A DNA stretch of 64,000 nucleotides from an uncultured Lachnospiraceae bacterium (GTDB taxonomy: Bacteria > Bacillota > Clostridia > Lachnospirales > Lachnospiraceae), in assembly GCA_949738465.1 (NCBI GenBank), contig CATJBQ010000170.1:1-64000 (forward strand), in the 5' to 3' direction. Position numbers and translations under genes: made by a program. Below the pieces are notes generated by a model that saw only the letters and a list, made by a program, of their open reading frames with translations, was not told the DNA's origin and ran no database searches. Positions 1-9,568 of the stretch are shown here, one piece after another; position 1 is the first letter of the stretch, and every line of letters starts with the position of its first letter.

Positions 1-139
1 CAAAAGGAACTGAATAAATCAACCCAGAAGTAAATGGGGTTGTCACACTGACGATTGAAAAATCAAGAGTGCGACCGCCCCGGTTTTGTTTGCGCAGACT
101 TTTTTGTCACAGATTTTGTCACGACTTCCGCAATAACTT

Positions 140-925
140 CTATACAATATCCTTCCTGGTATACCAATAAAATGCCGCACCTGTTCCCGCAAGAGCCAGC
201 CCCATCCCCACAGCCAGATAAGCGCCGTTTAAGCTGCCGTTGGCAATGATGTCCGCCCCTTCCGTATAGCCGAAGGGGGTCAGATATTTCAGAACGGCCG
301 CTTTTTCCGTAAGATTGGCAATGATGTTCAAAAAATACAGCAGGGCGGCAATTCCAAGCCCGGCCCCCAGTCCACTGCCGTTTAGAAAAGCCGAAAGCCC
401 GAAGCAGATACAGGCAGTTTCAATCTGCAGGAGAAAATAAGCCAGGAACAGGAGGGCGAGGGTGTTAAGATCCGGTTGCTCCCCAATCGCCAGAATCGAA
501 ACGGCAGTAACGCTAATCACCAGAAGATTGAGGATCACAAGCTGCAGCAGGATTCCCAGAAGCTTCCCGGCCAGGATGCGGCTCCGGCTGACGGGGTGGG
601 TCAGCAGGAATTCGGCCGTCTGCTCCTTCGACTCCCGGGCCAGGGCGGAGATTCCCAGCAAAGCGGAAAAAAACGCGCCGCCCAGGCCCAGTATATTACC
701 GCATTCCACCCCAAAGAAACCGAGAAATTCACCAAAATTAATCCGGTCCATCCCAAATGCCGCGGAGAAGCTGCCCATATCGGCAAACATGCTGCTGATA
801 TCCCCCATCTGCGTGGACATTTCCGGGTAAATCATGATACAGATCCCCAGCATCCCGGCGATTACCGCCGTCCATATCAGCAGAGAAGTCCGTCCCTGCC
901 GGAGCTCATGTCGCAACAATGCCAT
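140..925 (-). CDS. ABC-2 type transporter permease
   Basis: Multi-TM protein; overlaps operon with ATPase at 927-1817. Confidence 0.85.
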   Translation of the reverse strand: MALLRHELRQGRTSLLIWTAVIAGMLGICIMIYPEMSTQMGDISSMFADMGSFSAAFGMDRINFGEFLGFFGVECGNILGLGGAFFSALLGISALARESKEQTAEFLLTHPVSRSRILAGKLLGILLQLVILNLLVISVTAVSILAIGEQPDLNTLALLFLAYFLLQIETACICFGLSAFLNGSGLGAGLGIAALLYFLNIIANLTEKAAVLKYLTPFGYTEGADIIANGSLNGAYLAVGMGLALAGTGAAFYWYTRKDIV

Positions 926-926
926 T

Positions 927-1817
927 TTATTGCTCCTCCCTTCCGTAATAATGTAAAAATATTTCCTCCAGGTCCGGTTCGCTGATGCTCACGTCTGTTA
1001 GAGGTAGCGGAGCAAGCGACGCCAGGAGCGGACCGGGTTTTCCATTGTACAAAAAGCGGACCGTATCCGCCTGGATCCGTTCAACGCTGGAAATCCCAGC
1101 ACAAAACTGCCGCAGCGCCGGATCGTCAAGAGGACCGCGGATCGTGACACGTTTCGCCTCCGTGTGGCCCAAAGCTTCGATACGGTCTGAGGCCAGCAGA
1201 CGTCCCTGGCGGATCACGGCTGCGTGCGTACAGTACCGCTGCACCTCGGAAAGCACATGGGAGGACAGGAAAATGGTTGCGCCTGCCTGATGGCGCTCCT
1301 TTAAAATTTCAAAAAACTCCCGCTGCATCAACGGATCCAGGCCGCTGGTGGGCTCGTCCAGGATACAGAGCCGGGGATGGTGCTGCAGGGCGCAGACAAT
1401 AGACACCTTTTTGCGGTTCCCCAGGGAAAGCTGGCGGATCCGCTTCTGGGTATCCAGTCCCAGCCGTTCACACAGCAGAGCCGCTTCCTCAGTACAGTCT
1501 ATGCGCCGGAGACGGGCGGACAACTGAATAATATCGCACACCTTCCGGTTAGAATAAAAGGATGCCTCCGAGGGCATGTAACCGATCCCGGCAAGAATAG
1601 CCGTCTTGTCCTTACGGATATCTCTGCCAAAAATCTCCGCCGTTCCGCTGGTGGGGGCAATCAATCCGAGAAGGGTGCGGATCGTCGTACTCTTCCCGGC
1701 GCCGTTGGGGCCGATGAAGCCGAAAAAATCCCCTTCCTCCACAGTTAGATCCAGGTCGGTTATCCCCCGGGATCGCCCGTAAAATTTGGTGAGAGCATGT
1801 GTCTGGATCGCATTCAT
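927..1817 (-). CDS. ABC transporter ATP-binding protein
   Basis: Walker A GPNGAGKST, LSLGNRKKV signature, Walker B LCILDEPTSGLDP. Confidence 0.95.
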   Translation of the reverse strand: MNAIQTHALTKFYGRSRGITDLDLTVEEGDFFGFIGPNGAGKSTTIRTLLGLIAPTSGTAEIFGRDIRKDKTAILAGIGYMPSEASFYSNRKVCDIIQLSARLRRIDCTEEAALLCERLGLDTQKRIRQLSLGNRKKVSIVCALQHHPRLCILDEPTSGLDPLMQREFFEILKERHQAGATIFLSSHVLSEVQRYCTHAAVIRQGRLLASDRIEALGHTEAKRVTIRGPLDDPALRQFCAGISSVERIQADTVRFLYNGKPGPLLASLAPLPLTDVSISEPDLEEIFLHYYGREEQ

Positions 1818-2470
1818 AGAGGATGCTCCTCCTTTCTAAGGTAAATTTTTTTCCAGAAGGCAAGCATTTCGGAAAAATCCGCTTCCAGCCTGTCTACATC
1901 GATGCAGCCGCCCCGCTGAAAGACCTCCCAGAGGTATCCCTCCGAGGCTAGATACATCTCCCGGTACATCATCTCCAGGTCAAGGCCGGGGATAAAATCC
2001 GCGGGGTCAACCCGGTCCAGGGCATGGATGGCCTTGACGTTAAAATGTTCCTGGTAGCTTTTCTGGATCGCGGTACAAATCTCCGGGTCGACTTCGTAAA
2101 AAGCTTTTACAACAAAAGCCGTCATGTGAGGATAAAGGCGCATCATGGACAGCTTAGCCTGCATGCCCCGCTCCATCATTTCAAATAAATCCGCAGGCTC
2201 ATAGCAGCCGTATTTCGTGAGATATTGGAGGGTAATATCACAGGCCCTCTCCCACAGGAACAGGTACAGTTCCTGCTTATTGCGGAAATAATGAAAGAGA
2301 AGGGATTTGCTGATTCCGGCGTGGTCCGCGATCTCCTGCATGGGGCTTTTCTTATAGGAATTCCGGGAAAAAACCAGAAATCCGGCATTTAAGATCCGCT
2401 GCTGCTTTTCCCGGGGCAGTTTATAAAATTTTTCATTCATAGGCGTCACCTCGCTGACCGGTCCGGTCAA
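1814..2470 (-). CDS. TetR/AcrR family transcriptional regulator
   Basis: N-terminal HTH (ILNAGFLVFSRNSYKKSPMQEIADHAGISKSLLFHYFRNKQELY); overlaps the ABC ATPase start. Confidence 0.9.
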   Translation of the reverse strand: MTGPVSEVTPMNEKFYKLPREKQQRILNAGFLVFSRNSYKKSPMQEIADHAGISKSLLFHYFRNKQELYLFLWERACDITLQYLTKYGCYEPADLFEMMERGMQAKLSMMRLYPHMTAFVVKAFYEVDPEICTAIQKSYQEHFNVKAIHALDRVDPADFIPGLDLEMMYREMYLASEGYLWEVFQRGGCIDVDRLEADFSEMLAFWKKIYLRKEEHPL

Positions 2471-2539
2471 TATCCATCATACGCCTGTTGACCGTTTTTG
2501 AGAAGACCCTTAAGAGAAAAATCGGTTCATTTCATAGCG

Positions 2540-5002
2540 TTAAATTGCGTGCAGCTCAATCAGACATAGTTCAAAAGGCAACAGCTCCCGCGTCAGACGG
2601 AGGATGCCGTTTTCCGGAAAAACAATCCGGACCTTCATCTGGGGGACACTGATACCCTTGATATAATCCAGTTCATCCTGGGTTAAGATTGTGATCATGC
2701 CCATATCCGTCCACTGGTCAAAGGCGCTTCCATGCTTCCGGTTCAGAATCCGGGTAGTGCATAGATACCGCAGGGCAGGTAAATCCGTCAGGGTCAGAGA
2801 GCAATGCAGATGTTTCTGATCCGGAAACGCGTCATAGCGGTTAGAAAAGGATTCGTTAAAATTTTCACCATTGGCATAAAGAACGGAAAAATGGCAGTAA
2901 TTATAAAATAAAATCTGGATATCGTGATCGTTCCGGGTTACTGCATAGCCATCTCCCTGGGCAATGAGGCGGCTGCCCAGACGGGAGAGCAGAAGAAATG
3001 CAAAAAAAGAGGGTTTTCTGATACCGTTGACGGTACATAAGCCAGGCCCACCGTAAAAGGTATCTGCTGATAAGGGGATTTCGCCCAGATGATCATTATA
3101 TGCCCAATAACTGATCCCGGTGACCAGGGAATTACAGTTTAAAATATTCTTTACAAGATAGGACGCCATAAAGCAGGTATCACTCAGATATTCCCGCTGG
3201 GAAATGCTGAAATTCCACTCTGCAAGATCCGGCTTTTCATAAGGAAGCCGGTTTTCCTTGCAGAATGCGTCTAATTGGGCCAGGACCTTTTCCATGATAT
3301 CCGGGTCAGACGGGCGTCGCAGAGCCTCGCTGTTTCCAGGATGAAAATTTGTACCAGGAAAGTAGGCTTGATAAAATGCAAAACGGAGCCTGTCCGGCAG
3401 GCAATTGTGCTTCCGGCAAGCCGCCAGAAAAGTGTTCAGCCAATTTTTCCGGAGTGGAAAGGCCAGAAACGCAGGGCTGGTAAAACAGAGCTGTCGGCTC
3501 ATCTTTTTAACGGTCTGGTATGTTTTCAAGTAAAAACGAAAGTAATCATCCGGAGCGGGAGGATCAAAATCCCAGAAAGCAGCCTCCGGCTTTCCCCATA
3601 AACAGAACTCCCAGGTTTCCACAACCTTTTGCCCATAAATGGAAAAAAGGAAATTTATAAATGCCTCTATCAGGTCTCCCCATTGATCCAGATGTTCCGG
3701 CAGAGAAATACAGCTCTTGCCGTCATGGATGATTGCGCTCCTGTTTTTTGCCAGGGCTGTCGGCATATGTCCAAGTTCAATGATGGGAGCCAGATTAACA
3801 GAAAGCAGAAAATGAATCACATTCCGGACAATGATAAACGAATAGGAAATCTGACCGTGTTCATTGAGGCGGATGATCTGCATATCATCATCCAGAAGGC
3901 CGTGGATTGTGGCCTGCCGGTAATGCAGTGCTTCCTGGAGAGCGCGCACATGGTTCTGGGACTGGGCCTCCAGAAGAAGGCTCGCCCTGCCAAGGCCGAT
4001 GGTCTGGTTCCAGGATGGAAGGAATTCCCGTGAAGGCTGTTTCAATGGATTCAGGGAAATCTCCGGCAGATCTCTGTAATCCTGGCGCACAGGCAGAGCC
4101 TCATGGACCTTGAGACTGGCCATGAATCGGGTCAGGAGATTTACATTTTCAACAGACAGAGTCTCCGGTGTGGCTGGGACGGGGGTTTTGCCAGGAAGGC
4201 GATAGCCCTTCCGGCTGCTGGGATTTTCCCCATATTTCTGACGATAGGCCCGGGTAAAGGCACGATAATCGGAAAAACCACACTGTTTTGCAATCTCGCT
4301 GATGCCGGCGCCCTGTGCCAGCAGCTTTTCTGCCTCTTGCATACGAAGCTGTGTGACGTATTTCATATAAGAAATACCGGCGATTCGGGAAAACAATTTG
4401 GAAAAATAGGGTATGGAATACTGGGCAATCTCTGCAGCATCCCGAATGGAGATATCCTCCAGGAAATGGGTATTCGTAAATTCAATGGCTTTAAGCACCG
4501 GAAGCTCAGTGGAAAAATCAGAGATTCTCTGATTTTCCATGGCGCAGTAGTCGGTGATGGCTGCAGTCAGACGGAACCCATGAATCATATAGTGAAGCGG
4601 CAGAAGCTTGTCATCGGTGGTCAGGCTGGTGCGGATCAGTTCCTCCAGAATCGAGGTCACCATTTCATATGCAGTCCGTTCTTCCGGGGTCAGAAGCATG
4701 GATTTGAGGGCTGGAAGCTGGAAATTAGGACAGTATTTTCCAATCAGTTCCGTATCGATCTGCAATAGAGCCAGCGTTCCATTGCCTTTTGTGATCGTAT
4801 AGATTTCCATGGGACTAATAATGGCAATGTGGCGTTCACTGATATGATAAGAAATTCCACGCAGTGTGAAGCTGCAGGAACCATCTACCACATACAGGAT
4901 CTGCAGGGAGGAATGCCAGGTGGCAGGAGAAGGCATCAGTTGGGAAAGGATCAGTGTTATGGGAGGCATTTGGGAAAAATAAGCGGTATCTTGTGAATTC
5001 AT
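2540..5002 (-). CDS. AraC family regulator with large C-terminal glycosidase-like (GH39/XynB-like) domain
   Basis: N-terminal cupin-like region, AraC HTH (IAKQCGFSDYRAFTRAYRQKYGENPSSRK), then ~500 aa TIM-barrel-like region. Confidence 0.8.
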   Translation of the reverse strand: MNSQDTAYFSQMPPITLILSQLMPSPATWHSSLQILYVVDGSCSFTLRGISYHISERHIAIISPMEIYTITKGNGTLALLQIDTELIGKYCPNFQLPALKSMLLTPEERTAYEMVTSILEELIRTSLTTDDKLLPLHYMIHGFRLTAAITDYCAMENQRISDFSTELPVLKAIEFTNTHFLEDISIRDAAEIAQYSIPYFSKLFSRIAGISYMKYVTQLRMQEAEKLLAQGAGISEIAKQCGFSDYRAFTRAYRQKYGENPSSRKGYRLPGKTPVPATPETLSVENVNLLTRFMASLKVHEALPVRQDYRDLPEISLNPLKQPSREFLPSWNQTIGLGRASLLLEAQSQNHVRALQEALHYRQATIHGLLDDDMQIIRLNEHGQISYSFIIVRNVIHFLLSVNLAPIIELGHMPTALAKNRSAIIHDGKSCISLPEHLDQWGDLIEAFINFLFSIYGQKVVETWEFCLWGKPEAAFWDFDPPAPDDYFRFYLKTYQTVKKMSRQLCFTSPAFLAFPLRKNWLNTFLAACRKHNCLPDRLRFAFYQAYFPGTNFHPGNSEALRRPSDPDIMEKVLAQLDAFCKENRLPYEKPDLAEWNFSISQREYLSDTCFMASYLVKNILNCNSLVTGISYWAYNDHLGEIPLSADTFYGGPGLCTVNGIRKPSFFAFLLLSRLGSRLIAQGDGYAVTRNDHDIQILFYNYCHFSVLYANGENFNESFSNRYDAFPDQKHLHCSLTLTDLPALRYLCTTRILNRKHGSAFDQWTDMGMITILTQDELDYIKGISVPQMKVRIVFPENGILRLTRELLPFELCLIELHAI

Positions 5003-5237
5003 GGCACAAAGCTCCTTTTTTCTTTCAGTGTATCAATTTTTACCGGAAGAAACAAGATATAAAATTGCATAATATATACAAAATTATATTTTAAAATTTC
5101 ACAAATAGAAAGAAAAACATAGAAATGCAAGAAATCTGTAAAAGAAAGCTGGGAAATTGGTGGATAGAAATTTGATCAAAATATAGAATATAAGTACAAA
5201 ATAACCAATAAAAGAATCGAAACAAGGAGGAAAAAGT

Positions 5238-7136
5238 ATGAATAAGTTGGGCAGACGTATTGTGGCCGGTATCCTTTCCGGCGTGTTGGTTCTGGGTATG
5301 GCAGGCTGTGATTCTTCTAAGGATTCCGGTCAGCAGACCAACACAGATCCGGTGCAGGCGTCCGGTGAAGAACCAGGACAGGCAGAAACGGATGAACAGC
5401 AGCCGGAGGATCAGGAGACGCCGGAAACACCGGAGGATCCGGGAGAGACGGATCAGGAGCCACAGGCGCCCACAGCGGTAACGCCGGATGTTCCTATGAA
5501 GGAGATCACCCTGACAGAGGGAGATGCCGATTATTACAAGGAGCTGCTGGATGCGGAGATCTACAATTATAAGCTCGTCAGAAATATTCCCACAGCCTAT
5601 GACGCGGCAAGCTGGGATAACTACTGCGCACAGGCCAACATCCTACTGACCTTGGATCCGGCGGAGATCGGAGAGGTTCAGGAGGGGCTGATCAAAAAGG
5701 CCTTTGACGCCCGCCAGGGGCTGGTCCAGATCCAGAAGCTTGAGGACAGCATCTGGTACATCTGGGGGGACACCATTCCCACGGTGGAGAATGAGGATGC
5801 CCTGAAATTTACCCTGGAAAGCTATGACAATTCCGACTTCAAGCCGTTTTTGGTGCCCTTCCTTTTGGAGGATCAGAGCAGCGCCAAGGGAAATATGATC
5901 ATCATTGCAGGCGGCGGCTTCAGCTCCAGAGGAAACAGCGGAGAGGGCTGGCCCATCGCGAAGGGCTTCAATGCACTGGGCTACAACTGCTATGTTCTGC
6001 AGCGCCGTGTGGAGCCCTACGGACCCGAGGATATCTGGATGGATATGCAGAGGAGTATCCGTTATGTCCGCCATCACGCGGAGGCGCTGGGGATCCAGGG
6101 GACAGACTGCATGATCGCTACCGGATTTTCCGGAGGCGGCGCAACGGTACTGGGAGCAGTGGAATTCCTGTATGGAGATATCCAGCCCACCATTTATGTG
6201 GATTCCTATGTTCCGGATGAAGTAGACGGTGAGAGTGCGGACCTTGATGTGGCAGTGGTGATGTACGGACCTCATGCACGGCTGGATAGCTGGGGGAATC
6301 TGGAAGGGCTGCAGTCGGATTTTGAGACAGACAATGAGAACCTTCCGGCAATGTTTTTGGCAGCAGGCGCTGACGACCCGCTGGGAACCTCCTTTGACAG
6401 CTTTGTGCTGGCGGAGGCCGTGAAGGACAGAACCCTTGTGGAGTACCACAATTTTGAAAACGTAGGCCATGGATTCGGCGTAGGAGTGACTGGAACCAAC
6501 TCTGCAAAATGGATGGACCTGGCAGATGGCTTTATCGATCTTGTCATTGCCAAGAATGCGCCCAAGGACAGCGGAGCAGGCGTGGCGGCCGAGGTTCCGG
6601 CAGAGTACACCAAGGTTCAGGTGATCACATATCCCTTCCAGTTCGGGGATACGGATGTGACCGTTGCCGTGAATGACGATAATACCAAGTTTTATGCCAC
6701 CTTTATCGCCTTTGAGGAGGAGCAGATCCTGGAGGGAACGGTGGATAACAATGTGGTGACCGTAACCTTCGACAAGTCCGGATTTATGTCGGGAGACGCT
6801 CAGGCGATCTACGATTCCATCGATCCCAATGGCTGGAACGGCGCGGCGGCTGGCGGCGGTGCGGCAGCAATGCCGGAGATTCCCTCCATTTATACAAAGG
6901 CCCAGACAATTACATATCCCTTCCAGTTTGGGGATACCGATGTGGTGGTGGCGGTTAGTGAAGATGGCGCGGGATTCTATGCGATCTTTACCGCCTTTGA
7001 GGAGGAACAGATCCTGGAGGGGATTGTAAATAATAACGTGGTAACCGTAATCTTCGATAAGTCCGGCTTCATGTCGGGGGATGCCCAGGCAATCTATGAT
7101 TCTGTTGATCCCGAGGCTTGGAAACCTGTCAATTGA
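5238..7136 (+). CDS. Secreted lipoprotein, alpha/beta-hydrolase-like, with duplicated ~95-aa C-terminal domain
   Basis: Lipobox-like VLGMAGCDSS, GFSGGGA nucleophile elbow, two near-identical ITYPFQFGDTD...SGFMSGDAQAIYDS repeats. Confidence 0.75.
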   Translation: MNKLGRRIVAGILSGVLVLGMAGCDSSKDSGQQTNTDPVQASGEEPGQAETDEQQPEDQETPETPEDPGETDQEPQAPTAVTPDVPMKEITLTEGDADYYKELLDAEIYNYKLVRNIPTAYDAASWDNYCAQANILLTLDPAEIGEVQEGLIKKAFDARQGLVQIQKLEDSIWYIWGDTIPTVENEDALKFTLESYDNSDFKPFLVPFLLEDQSSAKGNMIIIAGGGFSSRGNSGEGWPIAKGFNALGYNCYVLQRRVEPYGPEDIWMDMQRSIRYVRHHAEALGIQGTDCMIATGFSGGGATVLGAVEFLYGDIQPTIYVDSYVPDEVDGESADLDVAVVMYGPHARLDSWGNLEGLQSDFETDNENLPAMFLAAGADDPLGTSFDSFVLAEAVKDRTLVEYHNFENVGHGFGVGVTGTNSAKWMDLADGFIDLVIAKNAPKDSGAGVAAEVPAEYTKVQVITYPFQFGDTDVTVAVNDDNTKFYATFIAFEEEQILEGTVDNNVVTVTFDKSGFMSGDAQAIYDSIDPNGWNGAAAGGGAAAMPEIPSIYTKAQTITYPFQFGDTDVVVAVSEDGAGFYAIFTAFEEEQILEGIVNNNVVTVIFDKSGFMSGDAQAIYDSVDPEAWKPVN

Positions 7137-7204
7137 CGTGGATTATACAGAACAGGTTATAAAATAGAATGCGCATAGAATATGCATAAAATTCCGGAGA
7201 GGAA

Positions 7205-7241
7205 AAATAGAGCAGGCCCATGTATGAGGCCTGCTCTATTT
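7205..7241. terminator. Rho-independent-type hairpin
   Basis: Perfect 14-bp stem aaatagagcaggcc / ggcctgctctattt. Confidence 0.75.
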
Positions 7242-7330
7242 ACGTGGCGGATAGCTGTAAGCAGATACGTGGGCAGATTTGGAAATTCTGTTGTAGGATC
7301 ACAGGCAATATGATAAACTAAAATAGTACA

Positions 7331-9022
7331 TTGCAGAAGATAGGGGGGAGCGCTGTGGACAGGAAACGGGCAGTATGCGCTGTAATAACTTTATGCTTAT
7401 TATTCCTGGGATGTGGAAGTGAGCCGCAAGCCGGCCAAAGAGAACCGGATCCGGCAGTCGGCAGCCAGGAAGAAGCCTATGAGGTAGCAATTCAGGTGGT
7501 TATGCTTCCGGGAGAAGTTGTTGAGGAAGAAGCGGCCCTGGAGGCAGCTATCAATGAACTGACGCTGCCGGAAATAAATTGTACGGTGGATATTCAGTTT
7601 ATCGGGATTGATGAAATCCGTAAGAAAACAAATCTTGCCATTGCAGCAGATGAAAAGGCTGACCTGATCCATGTGGCTACCTTACAGCCTGTTTCTGCGA
7701 TGGCCGGAACCGATATGCTTTACGATATGAATACGGATAATCTGCTTAAAACCCATGGCGGAACGTTGTGCAGCCTGTTTGGCGATGTGATGGAGAGCGG
7801 TTTTGTCCGGGGAAAGCAGCTTGCGGTGCCGGCTCGTATCTATACTTCCGCCAGTGTTGGATTTTATTACAACAAAACGATTGCGGACAGGATCGGGGCC
7901 AGGGTTCCCGAAAAAGGGACAGTGGAGGATCTGGAAGAACTATTGTATTCTGTAAGAGATTCTGGCTGCGATATGATGCCTTTTTATGTGGGGGGCGGTG
8001 AGGGAAGTATGATTATGGGGTTCGGAACCTATGAAGGTTTTGGCAGCAATTGTGGCTGTGGCGTGGTGCTGGATGCATCCCGTTCTATGAAGGTGGAAAA
8101 TATGTATGCTACCGATACCTTTCGGGATTTCTGTCTGCGGATGGATCGTTGGCGCAGAGAGGGGATTCTTGCCAAGGATGCCACAGACACGATACCTTAT
8201 CTGGATTATGTGAAGGCTCAGAAGTTAATGGTTTTTATGGGAAATAGAGATCCCCAGCAATGGGCAGAGTACAAATACGAGGCAGAAAATGCCGGATTTG
8301 AACTGGGATATTGTGCATTTACAGACCCCGTGATTTCTGATCGGACGGTGACGGCGTATATGTGGGGCATTGCGGCAAACAGCAGGAGGCCGGATAAGGC
8401 CATGGATTTTTTGGATTTTCTGTATCGGAATGCAGAGGCCGCTAATCTGCTTCAGTATGGGCTGGAGGGAACAGATTACCAATTTGTGCAAGGGTCAGGG
8501 CGTGTGATAAAAAAGACAGGCACATATGCGCCGGCGTTTTATTATGCCGGTGATTCCAGCCAGATGTATATTCCTTTTCCGGCGGATGAGCATTTTGTTG
8601 AAGAATGGGAGCGGCAGGAAGCAGAAGCAGTCCGTTCACCGCTGATTGGCTATATGTTTGACGATTCCGGATATCAGGTAGAAGCTGCCGCTATTGCTGC
8701 GGTGATTGATCAATATCTCCCGGCTTTGCAAAACGGATCCTGTGGTGGGGAAGAAGAAACCCTTAAGATGCTGGATCAATTTGTTTGCAGTCTGGAGGAA
8801 GCGGGGATCAGCCAGGTAATTGCGGCCAATCAGGCACAACTGGATGAATTTCTGAAAAGCAGGACGCTAAGATCTGGCGGGAATTCACAGGCAGAGAGAT
8901 TATTCCGAAGAATAACGCCAGCGAGTTATATTTTGAAGAACGCGACATCGCGGGATTTGTGGAAAAGCTGGAGCGTTACAGCGAGGCCACGGGAGAACCG
9001 GTCCGGTACGTCAACCGCCTGA
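7331..9022 (+). CDS. Extracellular solute-binding lipoprotein; C-terminal tail after ~8860 is out-of-frame read-through of a VOC gene remnant
   Basis: Lipobox LLFLGCGS and SBP-like architecture; tail TLRSGGNSQAERLFRRITPAS... overlaps a VOC reading frame in another phase. Confidence 0.75.
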   Translation: MQKIGGSAVDRKRAVCAVITLCLLFLGCGSEPQAGQREPDPAVGSQEEAYEVAIQVVMLPGEVVEEEAALEAAINELTLPEINCTVDIQFIGIDEIRKKTNLAIAADEKADLIHVATLQPVSAMAGTDMLYDMNTDNLLKTHGGTLCSLFGDVMESGFVRGKQLAVPARIYTSASVGFYYNKTIADRIGARVPEKGTVEDLEELLYSVRDSGCDMMPFYVGGGEGSMIMGFGTYEGFGSNCGCGVVLDASRSMKVENMYATDTFRDFCLRMDRWRREGILAKDATDTIPYLDYVKAQKLMVFMGNRDPQQWAEYKYEAENAGFELGYCAFTDPVISDRTVTAYMWGIAANSRRPDKAMDFLDFLYRNAEAANLLQYGLEGTDYQFVQGSGRVIKKTGTYAPAFYYAGDSSQMYIPFPADEHFVEEWERQEAEAVRSPLIGYMFDDSGYQVEAAAIAAVIDQYLPALQNGSCGGEEETLKMLDQFVCSLEEAGISQVIAANQAQLDEFLKSRTLRSGGNSQAERLFRRITPASYILKNATSRDLWKSWSVTARPRENRSGTSTA

Positions 9023-9102
9023 TGACCCATAGCTGGGGCCAGCAGGTCGTCCGGTTTTATGATCCGGACGGGAATCTGATTGAGGTGGGAACGCCTAGGT
9101 GA
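8863..9102 (+). pseudogene. 5'-truncated VOC/glyoxalase-family gene
   Basis: Alternate frame reads DAKIWREFTGREIIPKNNASELYFEERDIAGFVEKLERYSEATGEPVRYVNRLMTHSWGQQVVRFYDPDGNLIEVGTPR*, ending with the FYDPDGNLIEVG signature. Confidence 0.8.
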
Positions 9103-9170
9103 CATTGAAATGGGATAGCTGTAAATGACAGGCAATTATAGAACCATAAAAGTGTTTTCAACGTACACAG

Positions 9171-9199
9171 TTGATTACTCCAATAAAATATGGTAAAAT
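9171..9199 (+). promoter_or_regulatory. Promoter of 34-aa peptide transcript
   Basis: TTGATT-17 bp-TAAAAT. Confidence 0.7.
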
Positions 9200-9308
9200 T
9201 TTTTTGGGTGCTGCCAAGATGGTAGGCGGTTAGCCCTCTGCGGAGGGACTGTGACCCTCTGTTTACATAGAAACCTGAAAAGGAATCTTTGAAAGGAGGG
9301 CTAAGTGG

Positions 9309-9413
9309 ATGTTGACGATTGAAGGATTAATGGCAGTGATAAGTTTGTGCATCGCTTGCTTCGGTCTCGGATACGCCATCGGAAGCAAGGATAATAATAA
9401 AACACAAAAATAA
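9309..9413 (+). CDS. 34-aa putative holin-like / type I toxin peptide
   Basis: MLTIEGLMAVISLCIACFGLGYAIGSKDNNKTQK, single TM helix with charged tail; GAAAGGAGGG RBS 8 nt upstream; not in ORF track because short. Confidence 0.75.
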   Translation: MLTIEGLMAVISLCIACFGLGYAIGSKDNNKTQK

Positions 9414-9447
9414 CCGCCCCGGTCTGCTAAACTGAGCGGTTATTTTT
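9406..9447. terminator. Bidirectional terminator overlapping the toxin stop codon
   Basis: Perfect 12-bp stem AAAAATAACCGC / GCGGTTATTTTT. Confidence 0.85.
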
Positions 9448-9493
9448 GACCAAACATTTATCGGGCTAGCTGTCTATCGGCAGCACCTATTCT
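9406..9493 (-). ncRNA. Putative antitoxin RNA convergent to the toxin mRNA
   Basis: Minus-strand promoter just upstream, terminates at the shared hairpin; ends estimated. Confidence 0.55.
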
Positions 9494-9499
9494 GTTTAT

Positions 9500-9528
9500 A
9501 ATATACCATATCGAATTGAAATATGCAA
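9500..9528 (-). promoter_or_regulatory. Promoter of putative antitoxin RNA
   Basis: Minus strand TTGCAT-17 bp-TATATT. Confidence 0.65.
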
Positions 9529-9568
9529 GAATTATAAAAAAATATAGTAATCCGGAAAAGAGGAACTT

